A DNA stretch of 52,138 bases, taken from the NCBI GenBank assembly GCA_000961695.1, contig LADW01000021.1:1-52138 (forward strand). Reading direction: 5' to 3'. The notes below the pieces were generated by a model. It searched no databases. It was not told where the DNA came from and saw only the letters and a list, made by a program, of their open reading frames with translations. Positions 33,538 through 42,918 of the stretch are shown one piece after another. How positions within the stretch are numbered: position 1 is the stretch's first letter; each line of letters starts with the position of its first letter. The position numbers and the translations under genes were made by a program. Source of the stretch: Hyphomonadaceae bacterium BRH_c29 (GTDB lineage Bacteria > Pseudomonadota > Alphaproteobacteria > Caulobacterales > Hyphomonadaceae).

Positions 33538-34437
33538 CTATTCATGGGACGGAACTCTACATCGAACCTTGATGATCGACAGATGCGCTGAGCAGAAGTC
33601 GAGATAAGTCCGAACAATTGTGGAAGGATGGCGTTGCCGTCTGTAGACGAGGTGCAAAGGCGTATCCGGAAAAGGCTGCTCGGGCAGCAACTCCACGAGG
33701 TCGCCCTTCTCGAGATGTTCGGCGGCGAGGAACGAGGGCAGCTCCGTCACGATGTCTCCTGCAAGCGCTCTTGCCCTCAAATGGAGATAGTCATTGACCG
33801 TAAATGTTGCGGAGACCTTGTGCGAGTCACCGCCAAGCATCCAGACCGGGCGGGCGTCGAGGGTAGAGCCCCATGCGGCACAGGGATATCGGTTGAGGTC
33901 GGCGGGATGGTTCAGCGCGCCGTGCCTTCCGACCAGTTTGGGACTGGCGACAAGGATATGACGGAATGTAAGCATCTGCCGGGCGACAACCGTCTCGTCG
34001 GCGATCGCGCCAACCCGTAAAGTGACATCGACACCGTCTGCCAGGAGATCCACACGTCTTTCCGTCGAATAGACGCTGATCTGAATGTCGGGATGGGCGC
34101 GCTGGAACAGGCCCAAAAGGTCCCACCAGGGCTCGAAGGACTGTGGAAGCGAAAGGCGAAGACGTCCAATCAATCGCGCCTGCTCGTTCATGATCAAGCG
34201 CTCGGCTTCCTGCAGCGCCTCTATCCCGTAGCTGGCATACTCGAACAAACGCGAACCGGCTTCCGTCACATGACAGCCGCGGGCGGTGCGCTCCAGCAAC
34301 TGGACTTTCAGGCCACTCTCAAGCTCTGCGATTTTGCGGCTCAGCGTAGGGAGCGGAACTCCCATTCGTGCAGCGGCGGCAGAAAGACTACCCGTCTGCG
34401 CGACCGCGATAAACAAACTGACAGCATTGTAATCCAT
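33538..34437 (-). CDS. LysR family transcriptional regulator
   Basis: A 299-residue LysR regulator, full length. The winged helix is residues 1-60 (MDYNAVSLFIAVAQTGSLSA, AARMGVPLPTLSRKIAELE), followed by a linker helix and the substrate-binding domain from residue 90 (LIGRLRLSLPQSFEPWWDLL, VYSTERRVDLLADGVDVTLR, FTVNDYLHLRARALAGDIVT). DVTLRVG is typical of the CrgA/DmlR-like group. It diverges from the alkylsulfatase-like gene across 127 bp, so that gene is the likely target. The ligand is unknown. Confidence 0.92.
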   Translation of the reverse strand: MDYNAVSLFIAVAQTGSLSAAAARMGVPLPTLSRKIAELESGLKVQLLERTARGCHVTEAGSRLFEYASYGIEALQEAERLIMNEQARLIGRLRLSLPQSFEPWWDLLGLFQRAHPDIQISVYSTERRVDLLADGVDVTLRVGAIADETVVARQMLTFRHILVASPKLVGRHGALNHPADLNRYPCAAWGSTLDARPVWMLGGDSHKVSATFTVNDYLHLRARALAGDIVTELPSFLAAEHLEKGDLVELLPEQPFPDTPLHLVYRRQRHPSTIVRTYLDFCSAHLSIIKVRCRVPSHE

Positions 34438-34564
34438 ATACTACCTCTCATTTATGAGAGGTTGCTTGTCAAATTTCTGGATACCATTTCGTCAATGAAT
34501 ACCATATTTCCCATAGCAAAGCGGCCGGATGTTCGCCGCTGCTCATTTGGGAGATAGAGGTAGG

Positions 34565-35929
34565 ATGCCAGGGTCGTTGAAACGCAAGGCTGGAATCGTC
34601 ATGACTATGGTAACAACTCTATCCATGACAGCTCTGGCTTTCTCTGCCTACGATTTCACAGGGCGCGAGAAGCTGAAAGCCCATTCTCAGGAATTCAGCA
34701 AGCGCGTCGAGAAAGTCGTCGAGGGTGTCTACACGGCCATCGGTTATTCCGCCAGCAACGTCACCTTGCTTCAGGCCGAAGGCGGCTCGATCATTATCGA
34801 CACTTCGGCCAATCCGGTCGATGCCAGGGCGATCATCGAAGCTTTCGGCGATCGGATGATCTACCCTGTGCGAGCGATCATCTATACCCACAACCACCCT
34901 GATCACACCGGTGGCGCAACTGTATTCGCAGGCAATGACAGGCCCGAAATCTATAGCCATAAGCTTTTGGCCACAGCCAAGCCGGACACAGGTCGCGGAC
35001 GACGTTACGGTGGCGATGCGTTTGGTACCGCTCTGCCCGACGATCAATTCATCAACGCTGGCACGCAGTTGGAATATGGCAGGGTCACGCCCCATACCCG
35101 GGAAGGGTTTTTGCCGCCCACCAAAACCTTCGATGGCGCCGAAGAAAGCCTGACGATCGCTGGCGTGCCGATGCGACTGATCCTCACCCCCGGCGAGGCT
35201 GATGAAAACATCTCGGTCTGGCTGCCGGACCGCAAGGTATTGATCGCGGGCGACGTCTTTCTGAAGACCTTTCCCAACATAGCGCCGCTGAGGGGGCTTC
35301 CGACCCGCCCGGTGGAGAAATGGGTCGCCAGCCTGGACAAGCTGATTGCTCTCAATGCGGAGTTCGTGGTGCCTGGCCACATGGGCACGATCACTGGTGT
35401 AGAAGAAGCGAAGGACGCCCTCACTGCCTACCGGGACGGTATCAAGTTCGTCTACGACAAGACGATGGAAGGGATCAGCAAGGGTAAAACCCCCGACGAG
35501 TTGGTTCAGGAGATAGAGCTGCCTGCAGAACTGGCGCAACATCCATACCTGCAGGAATATTATGGTACTATTGGTTGGGCGGTGCGTGGAATCTATTTGC
35601 AGAACGCTGGGTGGTTCGACGGCAATCCGACGCACATCTTCCCGCTGACCGAGAAGGAACGAGCAACAAAGCTTGTCGCAATGGCCGGAGGCATGGCGAA
35701 GATGCTGGAGAGCGCTGAAGCATCCCTTTCTGCCGGTCAATTCCAGTGGGCAGCAGAACAGGCTGATTACGTTCTTGCTCTTGAGCCACAGAACGTCGCC
35801 GCAACGACGGTTAAGATCCGTGCGCTCCGGGAGCTCGGCGAGCGTCAGATGAATGCGACCGCCCGCAACTACTACCTGACGGTAGCACAGAGCTTAGAGA
35901 AGGCATTTCCAGACGACCGATCCAAATAA
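34565..35929 (+). CDS. Alkylsulfatase-like metallo-beta-lactamase-fold hydrolase
   Basis: A 454-residue hydrolase with an N-terminal signal-like segment (MTMVTTLSMTALAFSA, residues 13-28). The MBL domain has THNHPDHTGG near residues 108-117, later GEADENISVWLPDRKVLIAG with its metal-binding acid, and VVPGHMGTITG near 270. The alkylsulfatase dimerisation domain follows (ELAQHPYLQEYYGTIGWAVR, GIYLQNAGWFDGNP, FQWAAEQADYVLALEP). SdsA1-type enzymes hydrolyse alkyl sulfates such as SDS; those have an extra SCP2-like C-terminal domain that is missing here, so the substrate may differ. ATG 34565 follows AGAGGTAGG. It diverges from a LysR gene, probably its regulator. Confidence 0.88.
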   Translation: MPGSLKRKAGIVMTMVTTLSMTALAFSAYDFTGREKLKAHSQEFSKRVEKVVEGVYTAIGYSASNVTLLQAEGGSIIIDTSANPVDARAIIEAFGDRMIYPVRAIIYTHNHPDHTGGATVFAGNDRPEIYSHKLLATAKPDTGRGRRYGGDAFGTALPDDQFINAGTQLEYGRVTPHTREGFLPPTKTFDGAEESLTIAGVPMRLILTPGEADENISVWLPDRKVLIAGDVFLKTFPNIAPLRGLPTRPVEKWVASLDKLIALNAEFVVPGHMGTITGVEEAKDALTAYRDGIKFVYDKTMEGISKGKTPDELVQEIELPAELAQHPYLQEYYGTIGWAVRGIYLQNAGWFDGNPTHIFPLTEKERATKLVAMAGGMAKMLESAEASLSAGQFQWAAEQADYVLALEPQNVAATTVKIRALRELGERQMNATARNYYLTVAQSLEKAFPDDRSK

Positions 35930-36375
35930 CATTCTTCCTCAGGAGTAAACACGCCGCCTGCAAGTCGCAACCGCGCCGACGATGCAGAAGAATTGGCGCC
36001 AGATTTCTGACGGCATGGCTTCGCGTGTTACACCGTGGGCAAGGGTGTAGCCCGCGTTGGCGGCGTATCTCTTTCACATGTTTTTCGGCCGATCCTTCCG
36101 GCCCGGATTTCTGTCTCATCTTCGCTCCCTCGGCGGGCTACGATGTGCCAGAAATCCTCCTTAAGCAATTTGCCCGATCTGTCTCATGGTCGCTGACAGG
36201 GAACAACCATGGAATGCTTGGACCTCCTTAGGATGCCTGGAGAGCCTGCCGTGCAAAAACTTAGGCTCGAGCATTAGGAGCGGCAATTCCCAATGACTAC
36301 TTTCAGATACTGAAGTCGTAGCGCGAATGACCGATTATTATGAAGACAGCCACTGGCAACACGGCAAATGGATAC
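35930..36375. other. Gene-free segment before the recombinase pair
   Basis: About 445 bp between the alkylsulfatase-like gene and the end of the recombinase pair. I see no reliable gene. It may contain an attachment site of those recombinases, but no repeat matching another place in the window stood out. Confidence 0.45.
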
Positions 36376-37533
36376 TCAACCTAACCAATTCGCTATAAGG
36401 TCTCCAACTCTGTCCGCTGCCTTCGCCAGATGCTGCGCGTCCATGTGAGAATAAATTTCGGTTGTTCTCGGCCTCCTATGGCCAAGGAGCTTACCCGCCA
36501 TATTCAGCGATTCACCGATCATGATCGCATGGCTGGCATATGTGTGCCGAAGGTCATGAAGGCGGACGTCTTCTGGTAATCCGACCAGAGGGCGGATCGC
36601 TCGCCAGGCCGCGTCGATTGAGGCGATAGGCTTCGCCGGGTTGGCTTGGTGCGGGAACACAAATACGGATGATGCGCCTCGCTTGCGTCGATCAAGCAAT
36701 GCCAACGCAGGATGGGACAGAACGACATCACGCTTGCCTGTCTTGGTGGAGCTGAGGCTCAGCTTGTCGCTGCCAACTTCAGCCCAAGTCAGTCGCGCGA
36801 TCTCGCCCGACCGGCATCCGGTCAACAGGATGAGCCGGATCGCATCGGCGACATCGCGCCAGCGAATTGGAGGCGCTTCCAACCATGCCCCGAGCTGTGC
36901 CAGTTGCTGCGCATTGAGAAGGCGACCCCTCGCGCGCCGAGTATTGCGCCGTATCGGTTTCGAAGGATCAGGTGCGTCCGGAGGCAGAACACCTGTTTCA
37001 CGCGCAAACTTCAGCATGCTCCGCAAATGCGAGAGAGCCTGATTGGCACCGCCCGGACTGGTGGTGCTGTAGGTGTAAAACCACTCGGCAATGTCGCTGG
37101 TCGTGAGACGGTTGATAGCTTGGTCTCCGAGCGCAGGCAGGATCGAGCTGTTGAGATAGATTTGGATCGCTTTGAGTGTTGATGGCTTCCAAACCTCACG
37201 TTTCGCCTTCAGGAACCTTCCTGCGAGCACATTCAGTTTAATGGCTGGTCTGTCGTCAGCAGCGAGTAAAGCGATATCCGGAGGCGCGTGCGCTGCGAGC
37301 AATTGGTGAGCTCGCGCCCGCGCCTCCTCAGCGCTCATGGTCAGGGTGTTGCCCAGCGTAGCCCGCTTTGCCTTCCCATCGACCTTGAGGCGCAAGACCC
37401 AGGACTTCGTGCCGGTGGATTGAACCCTCAACGCAAACCCGCTCATCCGGTTGTCCGGGACCGCGTATTCCTTGGTGGCGGGCCGGGCGGCGCGCGCCGA
37501 GAGGTCACTCAGGTAAGTCGGTTCCTTGCGCAT
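36376..37533 (-). CDS. Tyrosine recombinase B of an overlapping pair
   Basis: A 385-residue tyrosine recombinase. The N-terminal DUF4102-like part (residues 1-90: ATKEYAVPDNRMSGFALRVQ, KSWVLRLKVDGKAKRATLGN) precedes a core-binding domain (100-190). The catalytic set is complete: Arg in LLTGCRSGEIARLTWAEV near residue 243, Lys in SSTKTGKRDVVLS, HDLRHTYASHA near 325, GHRRPRTTEIYSHMD with Tyr near 360. Its ATG overlaps the stop of the upstream recombinase by one base (TGATG), so the two should be made together. It differs from the two integrases at the tRNA sites and does not sit next to a tRNA. Confidence 0.9.
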   Translation of the reverse strand: MRKEPTYLSDLSARAARPATKEYAVPDNRMSGFALRVQSTGTKSWVLRLKVDGKAKRATLGNTLTMSAEEARARAHQLLAAHAPPDIALLAADDRPAIKLNVLAGRFLKAKREVWKPSTLKAIQIYLNSSILPALGDQAINRLTTSDIAEWFYTYSTTSPGGANQALSHLRSMLKFARETGVLPPDAPDPSKPIRRNTRRARGRLLNAQQLAQLGAWLEAPPIRWRDVADAIRLILLTGCRSGEIARLTWAEVGSDKLSLSSTKTGKRDVVLSHPALALLDRRKRGASSVFVFPHQANPAKPIASIDAAWRAIRPLVGLPEDVRLHDLRHTYASHAIMIGESLNMAGKLLGHRRPRTTEIYSHMDAQHLAKAADRVGDLIANWLG

Positions 37534-38837
37534 CAGCTTGCCTCCATTTCAGTCATCGCGTCTCGCTGCGCGTGGCTGTACGCGCCGACCTTCTGGCGAA
37601 GCGTGGAAAGGCTCAGACCCTGCTGGGCTGCGAATTCGCGGACGGTCAGGCTCTGCGCGAGGAAAGCTGCCACCATCGGTGGTGGTTCTGGCATTGCCTT
37701 CGGCGCGCGCTGCGAAAGGGTCCGCTCCAGATGTTCGGCCACGCGTTCGGCGGCTTGCCTGACAGGGGCCTCGGCAAACTGGGCATATCCTGCTGTCGTT
37801 TGAAGTTCCGAGTGTCCGAGCAGGCCCGAAACGGTGCGAAGCGGTTCGCCTGATGAAATGGCAACCGATGCGAAACCGTGGCGCAGGTCATGAAGGCGGA
37901 GTGTCGGGAGGCCACTCTCGTTGCGAACCGTGTTCCAGATTTTGGCGACCCGCGCACCAGAGATGGGCTTATCCTTGATCGCGAACACGAACGCGCACGT
38001 CATCGGCTGTTCAGCGATCAAGGCGAGCGCGGCTTTGCCGAGCCAGATTGCGCGCGGCCCGGTCTTGCTGTCGGGCAGGGCTGCGCGGTTCGCGTCCAGC
38101 ATGTCCCATTGAAGGAGACGTGCTTCGGATTTGCGGCAGCCCGTCAGCGTCAGGAACCGGATCAGTGCAGCGATGGCTGGCTCTGTGTCTTCAATCCTTC
38201 TCAGGGCCTCACCAAGCCGTCCATAGTCATGCTGGCTCAACCGATGGACTTCGAACCGGTTCTTGCGCCGCCGAAGGCCCTGGCATGGATTGGAACCGGG
38301 TGGGCGGAGTCCAAGGATTTCTGCATGCCGCATCATGCCCGATAGAACAGCAAGTGCGCGGTTTCGTGTCCCTTGCGACCCTTGTGACCGGGCAAACCAC
38401 GATGCGACCTCTTGAGGGGATATTGATGAGATATCGCGGAACCCGAACTGAGGCAGGATCGAACAAGCGAGGAGACTGCGATGGGCTTTCAGGGTGTCAG
38501 GCTTCCAGCTTGGCGTGCCGTGTTCGAGGAAGCGAGCTGCAAACTCCGTGACGGTCGCTTTCGGGGTTTCGGGGACAAGCGGTACTGGTGTCGTTTCGCC
38601 GGTCAATTCGGAAATAAGCGCGCGGGCCATATCTCTGGCTTGATGCAAGGTCAGCGACGTTTCTGATCCCAAAGCGCGGCGCACGTTTCGTTCGTCGGTC
38701 CAAATCTGAACATACCAAGCGGGCCTTCGGTCAAATCGATAGCGAAGGGCAAGGCCGGGAACTTCACTGTCCCATTCAAAACGGTCGGCTGAACTGGCTT
38801 TCGGATTCTTCGCGGATGGTTTTAGTTTGGCAGGCAT
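37533..38837 (-). CDS. Tyrosine recombinase A of an overlapping pair, with C-terminal HTH-like tail
   Basis: A 434-residue tyrosine recombinase. The N-terminal region has FEWDSEVPGLALRYRFDRRP and RRALGSETSLTLHQARDMA; the catalytic set is complete: TGCRKSEARLLQWDM, DSKTGPRAIWLGK, HDLRHGFASVAISSG, GHSELQTTAGYAQ. Unlike most integrases it carries about 70 extra residues (PPPMVAAFLAQSLTVREFAA, QQGLSLSTLRQKVGAYSHAQ) resembling a small helix-turn-helix. It is the first gene of a two-recombinase operon; paired recombinases can act as a heteromer, as XerC/XerD do. Repeats lie in the leader region upstream. Confidence 0.9.
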   Translation of the reverse strand: MPAKLKPSAKNPKASSADRFEWDSEVPGLALRYRFDRRPAWYVQIWTDERNVRRALGSETSLTLHQARDMARALISELTGETTPVPLVPETPKATVTEFAARFLEHGTPSWKPDTLKAHRSLLACSILPQFGFRDISSISPQEVASWFARSQGSQGTRNRALAVLSGMMRHAEILGLRPPGSNPCQGLRRRKNRFEVHRLSQHDYGRLGEALRRIEDTEPAIAALIRFLTLTGCRKSEARLLQWDMLDANRAALPDSKTGPRAIWLGKAALALIAEQPMTCAFVFAIKDKPISGARVAKIWNTVRNESGLPTLRLHDLRHGFASVAISSGEPLRTVSGLLGHSELQTTAGYAQFAEAPVRQAAERVAEHLERTLSQRAPKAMPEPPPMVAAFLAQSLTVREFAAQQGLSLSTLRQKVGAYSHAQRDAMTEMEAS

Positions 38838-39372
38838 AGGGTCTCTCCCGATGCTTCCCCATCAGGACAAAAAGTTTGCACATCCTGGGGAAGCTTCAGG
38901 ACACACGGGGAAGAGAAAATCCGAAAGCCCGCATGCCTGTTCGATGCCGTCCCTGAAGCTTGTCAGGGTGGATTGGCTTCTATCTTGTCCCGAGTCTAAG
39001 ACCCTGACGGAACATAGAAAAACCAATCCGCATCGAACGCTCGACCTGTTCTGACTTGCCCCGTTCCTGTCTCCGATGCGGAGAACAAAGGGGGATGTTT
39101 CGTTTCACACCCCATGCACCTTCGATGCTGACAAATCGCGAGCGATCTTGTCTGAAACACCCACTGCAAAAGGGAAATTCGCGCGCTTGGCCTGTACACG
39201 AATGGTGTGCACGGGGATTACGGAGCGAACAGGTTAGGCGCAAAAGTTACCAGCGCAATTGGGCCTGTCGCCGTGTACAATGCGAAGCAGCACATTTTCA
39301 GGTTTCGCGACGGGAACGGGCGAGCTATTTAGGAGCGGGCGGAAAGCCCCCCGGCCAGCTTGGAGAATCCTC
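38838..39372. other. Recombinase-pair leader with clustered repeats
   Basis: This 535-bp gene-free stretch contains GCTTCCCC (38853-38860) and its complement GGGGAAGC (38887-38894), AAGCTTCAGG (38891-38900) and its complement CCTGAAGCTT (38952-38961), and CAGGACA twice (38863-38869, 38897-38903). Further right, a GTACAC/GTGTGC inverted pair sits near 39192-39210. The cluster within 130 bp of the start codon suggests operator or recombinase sites; the right part could hold an origin of transfer. Nothing here looks like a gene. Confidence 0.5.
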
Positions 39373-39639
39373 ATGGAACGTGATCCCAACCTTGTCTTCT
39401 CGTCCCGGAATGGTCGGGTCACGCGCAATGGAATGACGGTGGAATTGTGCATCGTGCGTCTGGAGCACGAGACCGCATGGAGCCTGGAAGTGGTGAACCA
39501 GAAAGGGACCTCGATTGTGTGGGATGATCCGTTCGAGAGCGACGAAGCCGCCTTCGAGGAATTCGAACGGACGATTTCCGAAGAGGGGATGGAGGCTTTT
39601 CTTGATGACGCCAGGATCATCCCGTTTCCGCGCCGCTGA
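39373..39639 (+). CDS. Small conserved-looking hypothetical protein beside the relaxase
   Basis: An 88-residue acidic protein starting at ATG 39373 after TTGGAGA (39360-39366); the frame is open upstream, but only this start has a ribosome site. It reads MERDPNLVFSSRNGRVTRNG, MTVELCIVRLEHETAWSLEV, then acidic SDEAAFEEFERTISEEGMEA and a terminal IIPFPRR. It is probably a single beta sheet with a C-terminal helix. It is convergent with the relaxase gene. I believe similar small genes occur next to TraA-type relaxases in Alphaproteobacteria, but the function is unknown. Confidence 0.75.
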   Translation: MERDPNLVFSSRNGRVTRNGMTVELCIVRLEHETAWSLEVVNQKGTSIVWDDPFESDEAAFEEFERTISEEGMEAFLDDARIIPFPRR

Positions 39640-39681
39640 ACCGTCCGGCAAATCTATTCTGAGCGCAGGTGATCCCGTCTT

Positions 39682-40776
39682 CTATTCTGCTTCACGTTCC
39701 CGCTCAATCCGCCTCTGACCCAGGTTTACCGCGACGCCCGGCATACCTGTTGACGCGCGCGAGACGGCGGCGATTGCGGTGAGCATTTGTCTCGCTGAAG
39801 GAAAGACGCGGCTTGCGGATTTCTTGGTATTGCCAGTGTTCGGTTCGGGCGTTTGTTGTTGTTGGGGCGCTGTTTGTAATTGCTGCTGGCGCGCCTTGGC
39901 GAGATCGAAGCCGAGCGTTCTGGCCTCTGCCTGCCATGCCTGGAACAATGCCGTGCGCTCCCTTGGCCGCTTGGCCTGGCGTGTGCGTAGCGCTGCGAGT
40001 TCCATGCCTTTTGGGGTTCGATAGCCGTATGTTTCAGCCGCGCTTTCGATGGCTTGCCTGCGCTTGGAGAAGGCGCGCTCGAGGTCGCGGGGGATCGCCT
40101 TCAGGCGAAAGCTTGTTCCGAAGCGTTCGACGGAATGGCCCTCGCGTTCGAGCGTGTTGGCGAGGTGCTGGCGGTAGAGTGCGCCAGCTTCCTTCTGGGC
40201 CTTGTAGAGATCGCGGCTGACGAGACTGCCCCAGGTTCCGTCCCGGCGCGGGGCTGTGTTGAAGATGAACGCATGCGTGTGCAGCTGGGGGTCGAGATCG
40301 CGGCTCGTGTGATGGTGGAAGCGGGCGATGGTCAGCCCGGCGACCGGTTCGCGGATCGCGCCGCCCTTGCCCCGGCGGGTGAACGCATGATGATCTTCTA
40401 GATGCGTGGTCGCGGCATGAACGGCCTGGCGGTGCGCGGCTTCGATTGTGTTACGGACCGCTGGGGGCGATAGCGCCCACATGACGGAGACTGATTTCGG
40501 AGCCGAGAAGGTCATGTCCCAGCCGGGTGCATGCGACTTGCCGATCTGGGTGAGGCGCTCGCCGGTCTTCGGGTCGATGCCGTTGAGTGCTGCCTCGAAG
40601 TCGGCCTTCGAGACGGGTCCCTCAAGAGCGAGGCGTTCCGCGCCCCGTCCGTCCCATTCGCCGTCTGCTTCCGCGTCAGCCTCGCCCTTGCTGGTATAGT
40701 ATTCGTCATGGGCCATGTGCTTGAAATAACTGACGGCGGCGCCCACCGATTTCCGGGCGGAGATGGAGGCGACCAT
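39682..40776 (-). CDS. MOBF-type relaxase, short form
   Basis: A 364-residue TrwC/TraI-type conjugative relaxase. The N-terminal tyrosine region is YFKHMAHDEYYTSKGEADAE (several Tyr near 18-28), and the three-histidine metal site is HHHTSRDLDPQLHTHAF near residues 152-168. APGWDMTFSAPKSVSVMWAL is also typical. It nicks the origin of transfer and stays bound to the DNA 5' end. MOBF relaxases normally carry a large C-terminal helicase of 600 or more residues; here the protein ends after a Gln/Pro-rich linker (QQQLQTAPQQQQTPEP). It overlaps the coupling-protein gene by one base. Truncated or naturally short; not decided. Confidence 0.9.
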   Translation of the reverse strand: MVASISARKSVGAAVSYFKHMAHDEYYTSKGEADAEADGEWDGRGAERLALEGPVSKADFEAALNGIDPKTGERLTQIGKSHAPGWDMTFSAPKSVSVMWALSPPAVRNTIEAAHRQAVHAATTHLEDHHAFTRRGKGGAIREPVAGLTIARFHHHTSRDLDPQLHTHAFIFNTAPRRDGTWGSLVSRDLYKAQKEAGALYRQHLANTLEREGHSVERFGTSFRLKAIPRDLERAFSKRRQAIESAAETYGYRTPKGMELAALRTRQAKRPRERTALFQAWQAEARTLGFDLAKARQQQLQTAPQQQQTPEPNTGNTKKSASRVFPSARQMLTAIAAVSRASTGMPGVAVNLGQRRIEREREAE

Positions 40777-42596
40777 CAGTCCACGCTTCCAGGCTTCGGC
40801 TTGCGAATGCGGACGATGTCGTCGGCTGAAAGCAGGCCTGCCTTTTTCGGCCGCTGGACCGGTAGGGCAGGGCGCGCAGGTGCGGGATTGGCGCGAAGAG
40901 ATGCGGGGTCCGGACGGGTCCAGTCAGCTGGTACGTTGGCCGGACGCTGAGGCGGAAGGATCGTGATCGGCAGGTCGATTTCGTGAACGTTTTCTCCGAA
41001 GCCCAGCACCAGCATCCGGACCTTGCGACCCTTGCGGCCAAGACGAGACGAAAGCTCGCTCGACGTCATCACCGCACGCAGCGAGTGTTCTGTCGATATG
41101 TTGACCGAACTGTTTCCGCCGGAATGGCTTTTACTGCGTGATTCCCGTTCGATCTCCTGCATGCCGATGGCCCGGCTGATGTCCTCGGCCCCTTCGCCCG
41201 GATTCATCCGGCCGATGATGTGGGTGCCGATCATTGACAGCCAGGCATTGGTCCGGTCGCGGCCATACCTGATGCGGATCTGCGACGTGTCCTGAGCTGC
41301 CAGCACCACGCAAACGCCCTTCGATCGTCCAAGGTCCAGCAGGGAAGTCAGGTCATCCATCGCTTCAAGTTGCGGGAACTCGTCAAGGAAGAGCCAGATG
41401 CGGCGCTGGCTGCTTTCGCTGAATGCCGGACTGCAGACATGCGATGACAACAGGCTGACCAGCCCGCCGATCCATGCATTGGTCAGCTGGGGGTAGCGCC
41501 CGTCGCGTTGCAGGATGACAGGATTGGTGGCGTGCGGGTCTGTCAGCCAGTTCGCCGCGCTGAACTTTTCCTGATCCCCTGCGCTCCAGGCTTCTGCCAT
41601 CGCTTCCAGCACATGAATATGTGCCTTGAACGTGGTCAGGATGGACATGGCCGTCTTGCTGGCCGGATCACCGATCATCTGCGCGGCGGCCGGATGATGG
41701 GTGAGCGCCATGTCTTTCAATGCGTCGGCACCCAGCAGAGCGCGGGCATGGAGATCGCCCCACGTCCAGACAGCGCCATTTTCCCGCTGGAGGCTGACGA
41801 TACAGGCAACGAGCAGCTCGCGGGCGGCCTCTGCCCACATCGGGTCGCTGCTTTTCGGGATGAACCGGGCGGCCAGCTCCCGCGCGTCCTGCTTGGTGAC
41901 ACAGTCGGCCGAAATGTCCCAGACTGCTGATCGCTTGTCCTGCGGTGCGATCAGCGTGATCTCGCCCGGCAAGCGTTCGGTCATGTCGCCCTTGGTGTCG
42001 AGGATGAGCATCTTGTCGCCCCAGCGCATGGCTTCCAGGATCATGTGCTGGATGGTCTGGGTTTTGCCGGAGCCCACCGACCCGGATATCAGGCAGTGAC
42101 GCGATTCCCGGTCCCGGCTCATGGGGAGGCCGGGTGGAAAGTCGATCCCCGCGCCGGTCTGCCGGATCTCCTTTCTGCTTGTCCTTCTTATCGCGGCGTA
42201 CGCTTTTCTTCCGTTCAGGCGCACGGGACCGCGTACGACTTTGGGTGCCGACTTTTCGAAGCGAAGGGCGATCAACGCGCAAGCAAAGAGCAGCAGGGAC
42301 GCAAGTACCCCAGCCGTAAACACCATCCATCGCAATTGGACCGCCCCTCGAATGCCTGCTGAGCCCAGGACTTCATCACAGTATGCCTTCTGGTTTTGCG
42401 CCTCGGCCACGCCGAGGCGGGCAAACAGTTCTGCCTTCCCGCATCCGGTCATGTAGCTGGGATGAAGCGCAACGATCTCGCCCGATGGAAGCGGATAGGT
42501 TGGCGTCGCTCTCACGATTGCGAATTGGTAGAACATCAATGTCGCCAGGACCAGAATGCAGCCAGCACCGGCAAGCGACTTTCTGATACTAGGCAT
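40776..42596 (-). CDS. Type IV coupling protein (TrwB/TraD/VirD4 family)
   Basis: A 606-residue membrane ATPase. Two N-terminal membrane spans are seen (AGAGCILVLATLMFYQFAIV near residue 8, MVFTAGVLASLLLFACALIA near 95). The hexameric motor has Walker A GSVGSGKTQTIQHM near 167 and Walker B IWLFLDEFPQLE near 398, then CVVLAAQDTSQIRIRYG, as in TrwB/TraD DNA-binding domains. It feeds the relaxosome to a type IV secretion channel. ATG 42596 (MPSIRKSLAG) is preferred to the longer frame because it overlaps the RHH gene by 8 bases and starts directly at the membrane segment. No channel genes are near. Confidence 0.92.
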   Translation of the reverse strand: MPSIRKSLAGAGCILVLATLMFYQFAIVRATPTYPLPSGEIVALHPSYMTGCGKAELFARLGVAEAQNQKAYCDEVLGSAGIRGAVQLRWMVFTAGVLASLLLFACALIALRFEKSAPKVVRGPVRLNGRKAYAAIRRTSRKEIRQTGAGIDFPPGLPMSRDRESRHCLISGSVGSGKTQTIQHMILEAMRWGDKMLILDTKGDMTERLPGEITLIAPQDKRSAVWDISADCVTKQDARELAARFIPKSSDPMWAEAARELLVACIVSLQRENGAVWTWGDLHARALLGADALKDMALTHHPAAAQMIGDPASKTAMSILTTFKAHIHVLEAMAEAWSAGDQEKFSAANWLTDPHATNPVILQRDGRYPQLTNAWIGGLVSLLSSHVCSPAFSESSQRRIWLFLDEFPQLEAMDDLTSLLDLGRSKGVCVVLAAQDTSQIRIRYGRDRTNAWLSMIGTHIIGRMNPGEGAEDISRAIGMQEIERESRSKSHSGGNSSVNISTEHSLRAVMTSSELSSRLGRKGRKVRMLVLGFGENVHEIDLPITILPPQRPANVPADWTRPDPASLRANPAPARPALPVQRPKKAGLLSADDIVRIRKPKPGSVD

Positions 42597-42918
42597 GACG
42601 TGCCTCCACAGGTTCGACCTCGCCGCCGAGCGCTTTGAGCAGCGCGTCGAACATGGCTTCAATCTGTCCGAGTGAGTGGGAATGCCCATCGGCTGCGGTC
42701 ATCATTCCTTGAAGATCCTGAGACAGCACCGCCAGTCGTCGTTCGATTTTCAGGAGCCGCTCGGCCTGCGTGAACGGGTCGCCGTCTGTCAGGCCAGACC
42801 GGATCAGTTCGCGCGCAACACCGGTTGGCGTACCCGAGATGCGCTTCGCGCGCTCCGTCAACTGATCAATGTCAGACTCGGTCAAGCGGATTGACAGAGG
42901 CCGGGTCTTTTCAGACAT
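42589..42918 (-). CDS. Ribbon-helix-helix relaxosome accessory protein
   Basis: A 109-residue protein with an N-terminal ribbon-helix-helix (residues 5-45: KTRPLSIRLTESDIDQLTER, AKRISGTPTGVARELIRSGL) followed by a helical, probably coiled part (AERLLKIERRLAVLSQDLQG). Proteins of this shape (TrwA, TraY, MobC types) bind the origin of transfer and assist the relaxase or repress the operon. It overlaps the AlpA-like gene by 8 bases upstream and the coupling-protein gene by 8 bases downstream, so the four genes form one operon. Confidence 0.85.
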   Translation of the reverse strand: MSEKTRPLSIRLTESDIDQLTERAKRISGTPTGVARELIRSGLTDGDPFTQAERLLKIERRLAVLSQDLQGMMTAADGHSHSLGQIEAMFDALLKALGGEVEPVEARHA

